Assembly (NCBI RefSeq): GCF_042654365.1
Contig: NZ_JBHSGG010000001.1
Span: 1 to 64,000 of the forward strand
Reading direction: 5' to 3'
DNA: 64,000 bases
Source: Coralloluteibacterium thermophilum
Lineage (GTDB): Bacteria > Pseudomonadota > Gammaproteobacteria > Xanthomonadales > Xanthomonadaceae
Position 1 is the first letter of the stretch; the number at the start of each line of letters is the position of its first letter. Below the pieces are notes generated by a model. The model was not told where the DNA came from and did no database searches. It worked only from the letters and a program-made list of their open reading frames with translations. Positions 54,611-62,978 of the stretch are shown piece by piece. A program made the position numbers and the translations under genes.

Positions 54611-55807
54611 TCACCCCACCAACCGGTTCAACTCGAAGATCGGCAGCAGGACTGCGAGGACGATGAAGAGCACGGCGGCGCCGACTGCGAGGATGACGGC
54701 GGGGCCAAGGGCGGCGGTGGCGACGGAGAGGGTGGTGTCGAGCTCGCGCTCGAGCTGGTCTGCGGCAGCGTCGAGCATCTCGTCGAGGCGGCCGGCGCGC
54801 TCGCCGCTGGCGACCAGGCGCAGGGCGACCGCCGGAAAGCGCCCGTCGCGCGCCAGTGCCCGCGACAGCGGCAGGCCCTCGCGCACCTGGCGCGCGGCGT
54901 CCTCGAGGGCCGCGCGCAGGCTGGCGTTTGCGACGGTCGCGGTGGACAGGCGCAGGGCGTCGAGCAGCGGCACGGCGGCCGCTCCGAGCATGGCGAGGGT
55001 GCGGGCGAAGCGCGCGGTGTCGAGCGCGACCGCGAGCCGGCGCACGCCGGGGACCCGCAGCAGCAGGCGAGCGCGCCAGCCGGCGAAGCCCGGGCGGCGC
55101 CAGGTCGCCGCGAGCGCGGTCCCCGCCACGAGCGCCGCGCCGAGCAGCCAGGGCCAGCCTGCACGCAGCAGGTCGCTCGCGGCCATCAGCAGGCGCGTGG
55201 GCCACGGCAGGGCCTGCCCGCTGCGGGCGAACACGCCGGTCACCTCGGGCACGACGTAGAGCATCAGCCCCGCGACCACCAGCAGGGCGACCGCCAGCAG
55301 CAGGGCCGGATAGGCCAGCGCGCCCACCACCTTGCGACGCAGCGCGTCGCGAGACTCCAGGTGCGCCGCGAGCCGCAGCAGGACGCGGTCCAGGCGCCCG
55401 GAGCGCTCGCCGGCGGCGACCGATGCGCGATAGAGCGTGTCGAAGCTCTGCGGAAAACCATCGAGCGCCTGCGCGAGGGTCGCGCCTTCGCCGACCCGCG
55501 CGCGCAGCGCCAGGGCGATGGCGCGCCCCGGCCCCGTCGCGCCGTCGGCCAGCGCCGCCAGCGCCTCGTCCAGCGGCAGGCCGGCGCGGACCAGGGTCGC
55601 GAGCTGGCGCGTCAGCACCACCCGCCCGGCAGCGCCCAGGCGCGGCGCCCCCGGTACCCGCGCGCCGGCCGCGACGGGCTCGACCTCCAGCGGGATCAGC
55701 CCGCGCTCGCGCAGCAGGCTGCGCGCCGCCCGCGCGGTGTCCGCCTGCAGCACGCCGCGTTCGCTGCGGCCGGTGGCGTCGAGCGCCTGGAACTGGAAGG
55801 CCGGCAT
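54611..55807 (-). CDS. gspF: Type II secretion inner membrane protein GspF
   Basis: A 398-residue GspF. The N-terminal FQFQALDATGRSERGVLQAD and ARSLLRERGLIPLEVEPV domain is followed by two repeated T2SSF halves, each with a hydrophobic segment. The repeats carry RQLATLVRAGLPLDEALAAL and RFARTLAMLGAAAVPLLDAL, and the end is ILAVLLPIFELNRLVG. It forms the cytoplasmic-membrane platform with GspE, GspL and GspM. It is the last of gspCDEF here, 51 bases after gspE. ATG at 55807. Confidence 0.95.
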   Translation of the reverse strand: MPAFQFQALDATGRSERGVLQADTARAARSLLRERGLIPLEVEPVAAGARVPGAPRLGAAGRVVLTRQLATLVRAGLPLDEALAALADGATGPGRAIALALRARVGEGATLAQALDGFPQSFDTLYRASVAAGERSGRLDRVLLRLAAHLESRDALRRKVVGALAYPALLLAVALLVVAGLMLYVVPEVTGVFARSGQALPWPTRLLMAASDLLRAGWPWLLGAALVAGTALAATWRRPGFAGWRARLLLRVPGVRRLAVALDTARFARTLAMLGAAAVPLLDALRLSTATVANASLRAALEDAARQVREGLPLSRALARDGRFPAVALRLVASGERAGRLDEMLDAAADQLERELDTTLSVATAALGPAVILAVGAAVLFIVLAVLLPIFELNRLVG

Positions 55808-55858
55808 GGCTCAGCGCAGGCCGGGCGGCGGACGGCGGAACGACGTGCGCGGCACCGG

Positions 55859-57355
55859 CTAGTCCTCCCGCGTCACGCGCAGCACTTCCTCGACCGAGGT
55901 GACGCCTGCGCAGACCTTGTCCCAGCCGTCGTCGAGGAGCGCGCGCGTCCGCAGGCGCGCCTGGGCCAGCAGGGCGCGCTCGGAGGCGCCGGCGTTGACC
56001 AGCTCGCGCAGGGCGTCGTCGAACACCACCAGCTCGTAGAGTCCGGTGCGGCCGCGGTAGGCCGCGGGGCCGGCGTCCGCGCGCGGGCGCATGAAGCGCA
56101 GCGTCGGCGACCAGGCATGCCCGAGCGCGGCGCACTCCGCCTCGCCGGGCGTGTAGGCCTCGGCCTGCGCCGGATCCAGGACGCGCACCAGGCGCTGCGC
56201 GAGCACGCCGATCAGCGAGGCCGACAGCAGGAAGGGCTCCACGCCCATGTCGCGCAGGCGGGCGACGGCGCCGACGGCCGAGTTGGTGTGCAGCGTGGAC
56301 AGCACGAGGTGCCCGGTGAGGCTGGCCTGCACGGCCACCTCGGCGGTCTCCAGGTCGCGGATCTCGCCGACCATCACCACGTCCGGGTCCTGCCGCAGGA
56401 TCGCGCGCAGGCCGCGCGCGAAGCCCATCTCGACCTTGGGGTTCACCTGGGTCTGGCCGATGCCGTCGAGGTCGTACTCGATCGGGTCCTCGACGGTGAG
56501 GATGTTGCGGGTGGCGTCGTTGAGGCGCTGCAGCGCCGCGTAGAGCGTGGTGGTCTTGCCGGACCCGGTGGGGCCGGTGACCAGCAGGATGCCGTGCGGG
56601 CGGTGGATCAGGGCTTCGAGCTGCGCGCGCAGGGCCTCGGGCATGCCGATGCGCGCCAGGTCGAGGCTGCCGGCCTGTTTGTCGAGCAGGCGCAGCACCA
56701 CGCGCTCGGACTGGCCGCCGCTGCCGCCGACCGGGATGGTGCTCACGCGCACGTCGACCGGCCGGCCGGCGATGCGCAGGCCGATGCGGCCGTCCTGGGG
56801 CAGGCGCTTCTCGGCGATGTCCAGCCGCGCCATGACCTTGATGCGGCTGACCACTGCGGCCGCGATGGCCTTGCGCGGCGCCAGCACCTCGCGCAGCACG
56901 CCGTCGATGCGGAAGCGCACGACCAGGCGCTGCTCGAAGGGCTCGATGTGCACGTCCGAGGCGCCCTGCTTCACCGCCTCGGTCAGGGTCGCGTTGATCA
57001 GGCGGACGATGGGCGCGTCGTCGTCGCTCTCCAGCAGGTCCTGCGGTTCGGGCAGGTGCTCGGCGATGTCGGCGAGGTCGCCGCCGCCGATGTCCTCGGC
57101 CATGGCGTTGGCCGCGCCGTCGCCCTCGGCGTAGAGCGTGCGCAGGAGGCGCTCGTACTCCGCGGCGTCGCAGGCGACCGGCTCCAGCGGCGCGCCGAGA
57201 TGGCGGCGCAGCTCGGCGAGGACCTCGAGCCCCACGTCCGGCCGGTGCGCCACGCGCGCCACCGTGCCGCGCCACTCCAGCAGGGTGGCGCCATGGCGCC
57301 GCGCGAAGCCGTAGCCGGGACGACCCGGCCGCGGATCCTCGCCGTGCGCGTTCAC
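55859..57355 (-). CDS. gspE: Type II secretion ATPase GspE
   Basis: A 498-residue secretion ATPase. The N1E/N2E domain precedes Walker A VTGPTGSGKTTTLYAAL, Asp box TVEDPIEYDL, Walker B LRQDPDVVMVGEIRDLETAEVA and the His box LVLSTLHTNSA. The tetracysteine zinc motif usual between the His box and the C-terminus is missing: only one cysteine (ECAALG) remains near YTPGEAE. The start is a GTG at 57355 overlapping the gspD stop. Energises pseudopilus assembly. Confidence 0.94.
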   Translation of the reverse strand: MNAHGEDPRPGRPGYGFARRHGATLLEWRGTVARVAHRPDVGLEVLAELRRHLGAPLEPVACDAAEYERLLRTLYAEGDGAANAMAEDIGGGDLADIAEHLPEPQDLLESDDDAPIVRLINATLTEAVKQGASDVHIEPFEQRLVVRFRIDGVLREVLAPRKAIAAAVVSRIKVMARLDIAEKRLPQDGRIGLRIAGRPVDVRVSTIPVGGSGGQSERVVLRLLDKQAGSLDLARIGMPEALRAQLEALIHRPHGILLVTGPTGSGKTTTLYAALQRLNDATRNILTVEDPIEYDLDGIGQTQVNPKVEMGFARGLRAILRQDPDVVMVGEIRDLETAEVAVQASLTGHLVLSTLHTNSAVGAVARLRDMGVEPFLLSASLIGVLAQRLVRVLDPAQAEAYTPGEAECAALGHAWSPTLRFMRPRADAGPAAYRGRTGLYELVVFDDALRELVNAGASERALLAQARLRTRALLDDGWDKVCAGVTSVEEVLRVTRED

Positions 57356-59367
57356 CGCAGCGACTCCTCGCCCGGCTGCACGGGCACCGGCTGGACCGGC
57401 ACCGCGTCGCCCGGCTGGAACAGCGTGGCGGGATCGGCCGGCAGCAGCGGGCGCGGACCGCCGCGGCTGCGGTGTTCGTACTGCTGTTCGAGCTGCTGGG
57501 TGCGCAGGAAGTTGTACTTCTCGGTGGACACCGCGGCCTCAGTGGCCGCATCGCGCAGGATCTGCGGGCGCAGGAAGACCATGAGGCTGCTCTTGCTGCG
57601 CGCGGCGTCGCGCGACTTGAACAGGTTGCCCAGCAGCGGGATGCGCGAGAGCCCCGGCACGCCCTGGATGGTTTCGCGCAGTTCGTCGGAGTCCAGCCCG
57701 CCGAGCACGATCATGCCGCCGTCGGGCACCAGCACCGAGGTGCGGATCTCGCGCTTGTTGGTGATGAGGTCGACCGCGCCGGCCACGCCCGGCGACAGCG
57801 AGGAGAGTTCCTGGCGCAGGTCCAGGCGCACCGCGTCGCCCTCGTTGACGTGCGGAGTGACCGTGAGGATCAGGCCGACGTCGCGGCGCTCGATGGTCTG
57901 GAACGGATTGCCCGGCAGGCTGCTGCCGCCCTCCGCGGTACTGGTGTACCGCCCGGTGAGGAAGGGCACCTCCTGCGCCACCTTGAACTCGGCCTCGGTG
58001 TGGTCGAGGGTGATGACGCTCGGCCGCGAGAGGATGTTGGCGCGCCCGTCGCCGCGCAGCGCGCGGATCAGCGCCCCCATCTGGGCGACCCGGATGGTCT
58101 GCCCGTTCGGGCCGGGGATGTTCACCGTGCCGTCGACGTAGCCGATGTTGAGCCCGGCGGCGCTGCCGAGCGCGCCCAGCGGGTTCTGGATGGCGCCGAT
58201 GATGCTGCCGGCACCGCCCTGGCCGGGGAAGTTGGTGCCGCCGATCACGCCGGAACCGAGCGAGCCGTCGGGATTGTTGCCGAGCGAGGTGGATTGCCAC
58301 TGCACGCCGATCTGGTCGGCGAGTTCGTCGCTGACCTCGGCGATCACCGCCTCGACCAGCACCTGCGCGCGACGGACGTCGAGCTGGCGCACCACCGCCG
58401 CGAGTTCGCGGAACACCGGCGGCGCCGCGGTGACGACCAGGGCGTTGGTCTCCTCATGCGCGCCGATGGTGGCCGCGCGCGCGCCCTCGGCGTTGGCGGC
58501 GGTGCCGGTGAGGGTCGCCGCGACCGATTCCAGCAGCGGCACCAGGTCGATCGCCTTGGCATGGCGCAGGTAGATGACCTGGGTGCTGTCGCCGCCCTCG
58601 GCCAGCGGCGTGTCGAGATGGGCCACGAGGGTGCGCAGGCGCAGGCGCTGCGTCGCGTCCCCCGAGATCAGCACGGAGTTGCTGCGCGCGTCGGCCACCA
58701 GCCGGCCGCTGCCCCCGAGCGTGGGGAGGCCGGGCGTGGCGGCGGGTTCGAGCTGGGCCAGGGTGCGCGCGATCTCGGCCGCGTTGGCGTGGCGCAGCGC
58801 CACCACCTCCACCGCGCCGCCGCTGCCGGCGTCGATCCGCTCGACCAGCCGCGCCACGCGCTCGACGTTGCTGGCGCGGTCGGTGACGACGAGGTTGCCG
58901 CCCTGCCCCGCCACCTGCGCGCCCTGACCGAGCAGGGGGCGCAGCAGGTTGGCGAGCTCGTCGGCGGGCGTCTGCCGCAGCGCGATGACCCGGGTCACCA
59001 GGGCGTCCGGCCCCGCGGCCGACAGCGTCGGCCCTTCGCCCAGCGCCGCCGCCTCGGGCACCACCTTCCACATGCCGCCGGCCGGCACCACGGCGAAGCC
59101 GTGCACGCGCAGCACGGCGGTGAAGGTCTCCCAGATCTGCTCGACCGACTGCGGCGCGCTGGAGATGACCGTCACCCGCGCCTCCACGCGCGGATCGACG
59201 ATGAAGCTGCGCCCGGTGATCTCGCTGACGGTCTGGATCAGCACGCCGATGTCGGCGCCCTTGAGGTTCAGCGTGTGCTGCGACGCGACGGGCGCGACCG
59301 TCCGCTCCTGCGCCAGCGGATGCGCCGTGGCGGCGAGCAGGAGGACGGACAGGACGAGTCGATGCAT
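57352..59367 (-). CDS. gspD: Type II secretion outer membrane secretin GspD
   Basis: A 671-residue secretin. A signal peptide (MHRLVLSVLLLAATAHPLAQ) is followed by the N0 domain (NLKGADIGVLIQTVSEITG) and N1-N3 domains each with GRxxVDxRSNxL-like motifs. The beta-barrel region (VEAVIAEVSDELADQIGVQW, ANILSRPSVITLDHTEAEF, TPHVNEGDAVRLDLRQELS) and VPDGGMIVLGGL follow. The C-terminal tail is acidic/proline-rich. It is the outer-membrane pore of the gspCDEF block. Confidence 0.95.
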   Translation of the reverse strand: MHRLVLSVLLLAATAHPLAQERTVAPVASQHTLNLKGADIGVLIQTVSEITGRSFIVDPRVEARVTVISSAPQSVEQIWETFTAVLRVHGFAVVPAGGMWKVVPEAAALGEGPTLSAAGPDALVTRVIALRQTPADELANLLRPLLGQGAQVAGQGGNLVVTDRASNVERVARLVERIDAGSGGAVEVVALRHANAAEIARTLAQLEPAATPGLPTLGGSGRLVADARSNSVLISGDATQRLRLRTLVAHLDTPLAEGGDSTQVIYLRHAKAIDLVPLLESVAATLTGTAANAEGARAATIGAHEETNALVVTAAPPVFRELAAVVRQLDVRRAQVLVEAVIAEVSDELADQIGVQWQSTSLGNNPDGSLGSGVIGGTNFPGQGGAGSIIGAIQNPLGALGSAAGLNIGYVDGTVNIPGPNGQTIRVAQMGALIRALRGDGRANILSRPSVITLDHTEAEFKVAQEVPFLTGRYTSTAEGGSSLPGNPFQTIERRDVGLILTVTPHVNEGDAVRLDLRQELSSLSPGVAGAVDLITNKREIRTSVLVPDGGMIVLGGLDSDELRETIQGVPGLSRIPLLGNLFKSRDAARSKSSLMVFLRPQILRDAATEAAVSTEKYNFLRTQQLEQQYEHRSRGGPRPLLPADPATLFQPGDAVPVQPVPVQPGEESLR

Positions 59368-59377
59368 GGGCGCGCGG

Positions 59378-60187
59378 TCACAGGGCGAGGTTGAGGTCGA
59401 AGGTGCGGCCGTCGCGGCGCACCGCCACGCGCAGGTCGCCGCCGTGCTGCAGCAGGGCCGGCAGCTCCGGCAGGCGCTGCGGCGCGTCGAGCGGGACGCC
59501 GTTGACGCTGGTGATGACGTCGTCGGGCTCCAGTCCGAGCGGCGCGAGCAGGCCGCGGTCGCGGCTGCCGATGCGCACACCGACCACGCGGCCGTTCTCG
59601 GTCGCCGGCAGGAGGTTGGCCTGGTCGAGCAGCGCGGCGATGCGCGGGGCCTGGGCGGCGCGCTGCGTGGCGAAGTCCGGCCGGCCGAGACTCGTCGGCC
59701 CGACCGCCGCCTCGATCGGCGCGGGCAGGACCGCGGCCGGCGACGCATCGCCGACCGCCGCGCGCGGCAGCGCGAGCGATTCGGTCCGGCCGTCGCGGCG
59801 GATCAGCACGCGGTCGGGATGGACCGCCTCCAGCACGGCGTCGCCGGGGAGCCGGTCCCCGACGCGGTAGGCGCGTTCGCTCTCGCCGTCGGCCACCAGG
59901 GCCAGCCCCGCGCCCGGATCGGCGGCGGCCAGGGTGCCGCGCAGCTGCAGGCCGAGCGCGGTGGGCGGCGCATGGACGACCGCCGCGGGCCCTTCGCGCG
60001 ACCCGAACAGCTGCCACTGGGCGAGGCTGCCGGCCGGGGCGTCGGGGCTCGCCGGAAGGTCGGGCGGCCCCGGGTCCGGAACCTGCGGCCCGGCCACCAG
60101 CAGCCACAGCGTGCGGGCCAGCATCACCAGCAGCAATGCGGCCAGCGCGAAGGCCACGCCACGCCCGACGGCGGGCGAGGACGGCAT
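59378..60187 (-). CDS. gspC: Type II secretion inner membrane protein GspC
   Basis: A 269-residue protein. It has a transmembrane segment (GVAFALAALLLVMLARTLWLL), a periplasmic HR domain (AQWQLFGSREG then LRGTLAAADPGAGLAL and ADGESERAYRVGDRLPG) and a C-terminal PDZ-like domain (GVRIGSRDRGLLAPLGLEPDD). GspC links secretin to the inner membrane. ATG at 60187 gives MPSSPAVGRG; a GTG at 60211 with GGGGAGGGG is an alternative. First gene of gspCDEF; gspG-M are not in this window. Confidence 0.85.
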   Translation of the reverse strand: MPSSPAVGRGVAFALAALLLVMLARTLWLLVAGPQVPDPGPPDLPASPDAPAGSLAQWQLFGSREGPAAVVHAPPTALGLQLRGTLAAADPGAGLALVADGESERAYRVGDRLPGDAVLEAVHPDRVLIRRDGRTESLALPRAAVGDASPAAVLPAPIEAAVGPTSLGRPDFATQRAAQAPRIAALLDQANLLPATENGRVVGVRIGSRDRGLLAPLGLEPDDVITSVNGVPLDAPQRLPELPALLQHGGDLRVAVRRDGRTFDLNLAL

Positions 60188-60300
60188 TGAGCGGATTCGA
60201 TCGACCAGCACGCGAAGACCGCGTCCCCTCCCCAAGGAGCGGCCAATCTAGCAGAGGCCCCGCGCGGGGCCCTTGTGCACTGCGCGATGGCGCAGGCGCG

Positions 60301-60329
60301 GATGCGGGCGCGGGATTCGCGCCCGCATC
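60301..60329 (-). terminator. Terminator downstream of rhlB
   Basis: GATGCGGGCGCG, loop GGATT, CGCGCCCGCATC: a perfect 12-bp stem 8 bases after the rhlB stop. No T-run, but strong stem. Confidence 0.75.
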
Positions 60330-60336
60330 CAGCGCG

Positions 60337-62151
60337 TCAGCGGCCGGAACTGCCGCCGAAGATGGAGCGCAGCCCGCGGGTGATGCGGCCCAGCAGGGAC
60401 GGCGCCGGCGCGCCCCCTGCGGCGGGCGTCCTGGCCGCAGGACGGCTGGCGGCGACCTCGCGCGGCGCCGACGCCGCACGCGGGGCGCGCGGTTCGCGAC
60501 CGGCCTCGCCACGCGGCGCACGCGGTGCGCGCGCCTCCCCACCCTGCACGGCCTCGGCCTGGCCGGCGGCGGCCTCGCCCTCGCGGCGCTTGCGGCCACG
60601 TCCGCCGCGACGCCGGCGCCGCTTCGGCGCATCGCCGGTGGCCGGCACGGCGCCGTCCGGTGCGGTGTCGCCACCGGCCCCGGCGACGTCCGCCGGCGCC
60701 TGCACCGCGACCGGCGCGGCCGCGCCCTCGTCGCCACCGGCGACCGCGGGCGCGCTCGCATCGCGCGGAGCGCTGCGGCGACGAGGGCCGCCCTCGCGCG
60801 GAGCGCCCTCGCGGCCGCCGCTGCGGCCACGTCCGCCCTCGCGCGTCCCGCTGCGTCCGCCGCCGCGCTTGCGCTCGGTGGCCTCGGCCTCGGCACGCGC
60901 CTCGCGGAAGATGTCGCCGACGCTCTCGGCCTGCTCGTCCTCGCCCTCGACCTTGACGCGCTCCGGGCGCGGCAGCGGCTTGAGCAGGTCGGGCTCGACC
61001 GGCGCGGACGGGATCTTCTGCTTGATGTAGCCCTCGATGTCCGGGAGGCTCATCGCATACATCTCGCAGGCGAAGCTGATCGCGTCGCCTTCGGCGCCGA
61101 GGCGCGCGGTGCGACCGATGCGGTGGACGTAGTCCTCCGCGTCGAACGGCAGGTCGTAGTTGTAGACGTGGCTGACGCCGTCGATGTGCAGGCCGCGCGC
61201 GGCCACGTCGGTCGCGACCAGGATCTCGAGCTGGCCCTTCTGGAACTTCGCCAGCAGGGTCTCGCGCTTCTTCTGGGGCACGTCGCCGGAGAGCACGCCG
61301 ACGCGGTAGCCGGCCTTCTCCAGGGCGCGCGCGACGCGTTCGACCCAGGCCTTGGTGTTGACGAACACCATGGTGCGCGCGCCTTCCGAGCGCGAGAGCA
61401 GGCCGATCAGCAGCGGCAGCTTCTCCTCGTTGGCCGGGTAGTACACGACCTGGCGCACCCGCGATGCGGTGACCGACTCGGTCTCGACCACCAGCTTCTC
61501 GGGGTCGTTCATGTGCTCGTAGGCCAGCTCCAGCACGCGCTGGCTGAGGGTCGCGGAGAACAGCAGGGTCTGGCGCTCGGTGCGCACCGGCATGCGCCGC
61601 AGCAGGAAGCGGATGTCCTTGATGAAGCCGAGGTCGAACATGCGGTCGGCCTCGTCCAGCACGCACAGCTCGCAGGCGTGCAGGCTGACCACCTTGTGCT
61701 GCTTGACGTAGTCGATCAGGCGGCCGGGCGTGGCGATGATGACGTCCACGCCTTCCTGGAGCAGGGCGCGCTGCTTGTCGTAGTCGACGCCGCCGTAGAC
61801 CAGGGCGAAGCGCAGGCCGAGCTGGGAGCCGAACTTCACCGCGTCCTTGTGGATCTGGATCGCGAGTTCGCGGGTGGGCGCGAGGATCAGGGCGCGCGGG
61901 TCCTCGGGCTTGCGCTCGGCCAGCGCGGGCCGGGTCAGCAGGCGGTTCATCACCGCGACGAGGAAGGCGAGCGTCTTTCCGGTGCCGGTCTGGGCCTGGC
62001 CGGCGACGTCGCGCCCGGAGAGCGCGACCGGCAGGGTCAGCGCCTGGATCGGGGTGCAACGGGTGAATCCGGCGGCCTCGAGGCCGGCCTGCAGCGTGGG
62101 ATGAAGATCGAAGGAGGAGAAGGAAACGTCGGTCAGCGGTTTGTCGGACAT
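60337..62151 (-). CDS. rhlB: ATP-dependent RNA helicase RhlB
   Basis: A 604-residue DEAD-box helicase. Q-motif FTRCTPIQALTLP, Walker A AQTGTGKTLAF, PTRELAIQI, DEADR box in VLDEADRMFDLG, SAT in LLFSATLS, motif V ATDVAARGLH and VI HRIGRTARLG. The C-terminal 200 residues are an Arg/Gly/Pro/Ala-rich disordered tail (GGGRSGTREGGRGRSGG, RRRRRGGRGRKRRE) that would bind RNA. It is divergent from trxA, as in E. coli, and serves RNA degradosome and mRNA unwinding. ATG at 62151 chosen. Confidence 0.95.
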   Translation of the reverse strand: MSDKPLTDVSFSSFDLHPTLQAGLEAAGFTRCTPIQALTLPVALSGRDVAGQAQTGTGKTLAFLVAVMNRLLTRPALAERKPEDPRALILAPTRELAIQIHKDAVKFGSQLGLRFALVYGGVDYDKQRALLQEGVDVIIATPGRLIDYVKQHKVVSLHACELCVLDEADRMFDLGFIKDIRFLLRRMPVRTERQTLLFSATLSQRVLELAYEHMNDPEKLVVETESVTASRVRQVVYYPANEEKLPLLIGLLSRSEGARTMVFVNTKAWVERVARALEKAGYRVGVLSGDVPQKKRETLLAKFQKGQLEILVATDVAARGLHIDGVSHVYNYDLPFDAEDYVHRIGRTARLGAEGDAISFACEMYAMSLPDIEGYIKQKIPSAPVEPDLLKPLPRPERVKVEGEDEQAESVGDIFREARAEAEATERKRGGGRSGTREGGRGRSGGREGAPREGGPRRRSAPRDASAPAVAGGDEGAAAPVAVQAPADVAGAGGDTAPDGAVPATGDAPKRRRRRGGRGRKRREGEAAAGQAEAVQGGEARAPRAPRGEAGREPRAPRAASAPREVAASRPAARTPAAGGAPAPSLLGRITRGLRSIFGGSSGR

Positions 62152-62450
62152 GGTTCGCGTCGGGTCGCGCGGGCCGTGCCGCGCTCGGGAGGAGGAACCG
62201 CCTGGTCGGGCGGGAAGCAGTCGCACTTACGCCGCACGCGGGGCGCGGCCGAAAGCGGCTTCGGGTCGGGCCGTGCGCGGTGCGGCCCGGGCGGGGCGGC
62301 GTCGCGGGCGTCCGGCCGATGCGTCGCGTCCTTCACGCTGCCGTACGGCTTGAAAGCGCGGAAGAACCGCCCCAGTTTAGCGCATGCCCGGGCCATCGCC
62401 CGTGACCGGCGCCCGTCCGCCCGGTCTTTCCCCCTCCGAAGGAGTTTTCC
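62152..62450. other. Divergent rhlB/trxA promoter region
   Basis: About 300 bases that must hold the promoters of rhlB and trxA. No convincing sigma-70 boxes, riboswitch or other regulatory structure were recognised. Confidence 0.4.
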
Positions 62451-62777
62451 GTGAGCGATTCCGTGCTGCATGTCGGCGACAGCGACTTCCAGGCCCAGGT
62501 CCTGGAATCGCAGGAGCCGGTCCTGGTCGATTTCTGGGCCGAATGGTGCGGCCCCTGCAGGATCATCGGCCCCATGGTCGACGAGCTGGCCCGCACCCAT
62601 GCCGGCCGCCTCAAGGTGGTCAAGGTCAACGTCGACCAGAACAAGCAGACGCCGGCCCAGTACGGGATCCGGGGCATCCCCACCCTGCTGATGTTCAAGG
62701 ACGGCAAGCTGGCGGGGAACCTGGTCGGCGCCGTGCCCAAGAGCGAGCTGGTGCGCTTCGTCGAGAACGCGCTGTAA
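62451..62777 (+). CDS. trxA: Thioredoxin TrxA
   Basis: A 108-residue thioredoxin with the active site AEWCGPCRIIGPMVDE and the cis-proline loop GIRGIPTLLMF. Its start MSDSVLHVGD fits the family. It reduces cytoplasmic disulfides and would donate electrons to the DsbD product at 10072-12027. Conserved order rhlB-trxA-rho. Confidence 0.97.
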   Translation: MSDSVLHVGDSDFQAQVLESQEPVLVDFWAEWCGPCRIIGPMVDELARTHAGRLKVVKVNVDQNKQTPAQYGIRGIPTLLMFKDGKLAGNLVGAVPKSELVRFVENAL

Positions 62778-62801
62778 CCCGAAGCACCCCTGCTGCATGA
62801 A

Positions 62802-62824
62802 CGCGGCGCCGCAACGGCGCCGCG
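62802..62824 (+). terminator. Terminator after trxA
   Basis: CGCGGCGCCG, loop CAA, CGGCGCCGCG: a 10-bp stem between trxA and rho. Confidence 0.65.
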
Positions 62825-62978
62825 TCGCGGGTCCGGCCCGCTTGTTTCGCCGCCGGCCGCGGTGTTAGCGTTGGCGACAGCCGCGCCCCGCAGCCTCCCG
62901 CGCTGTCGCGCCCGCGGCGCCGTCCTAGCGACACCTCTTCCTTCTTCCCATCACTCGCACCACCGCGAGGCGCATTCC

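Noticed and set aside
54290..58141. 1,283-codon plus-strand open frame opposite gspF, gspE and gspD
   Set aside because: The minus strand encodes clear T2SS proteins with all motifs; the long antisense frame results from high GC and lacks any recognisable domain.
62778..62978. Upstream start for rho or a small gene before it
   Set aside because: The frame is open upstream but has no start codon with a ribosome site, and includes the trxA terminator region; GTG at 62979 fits better.
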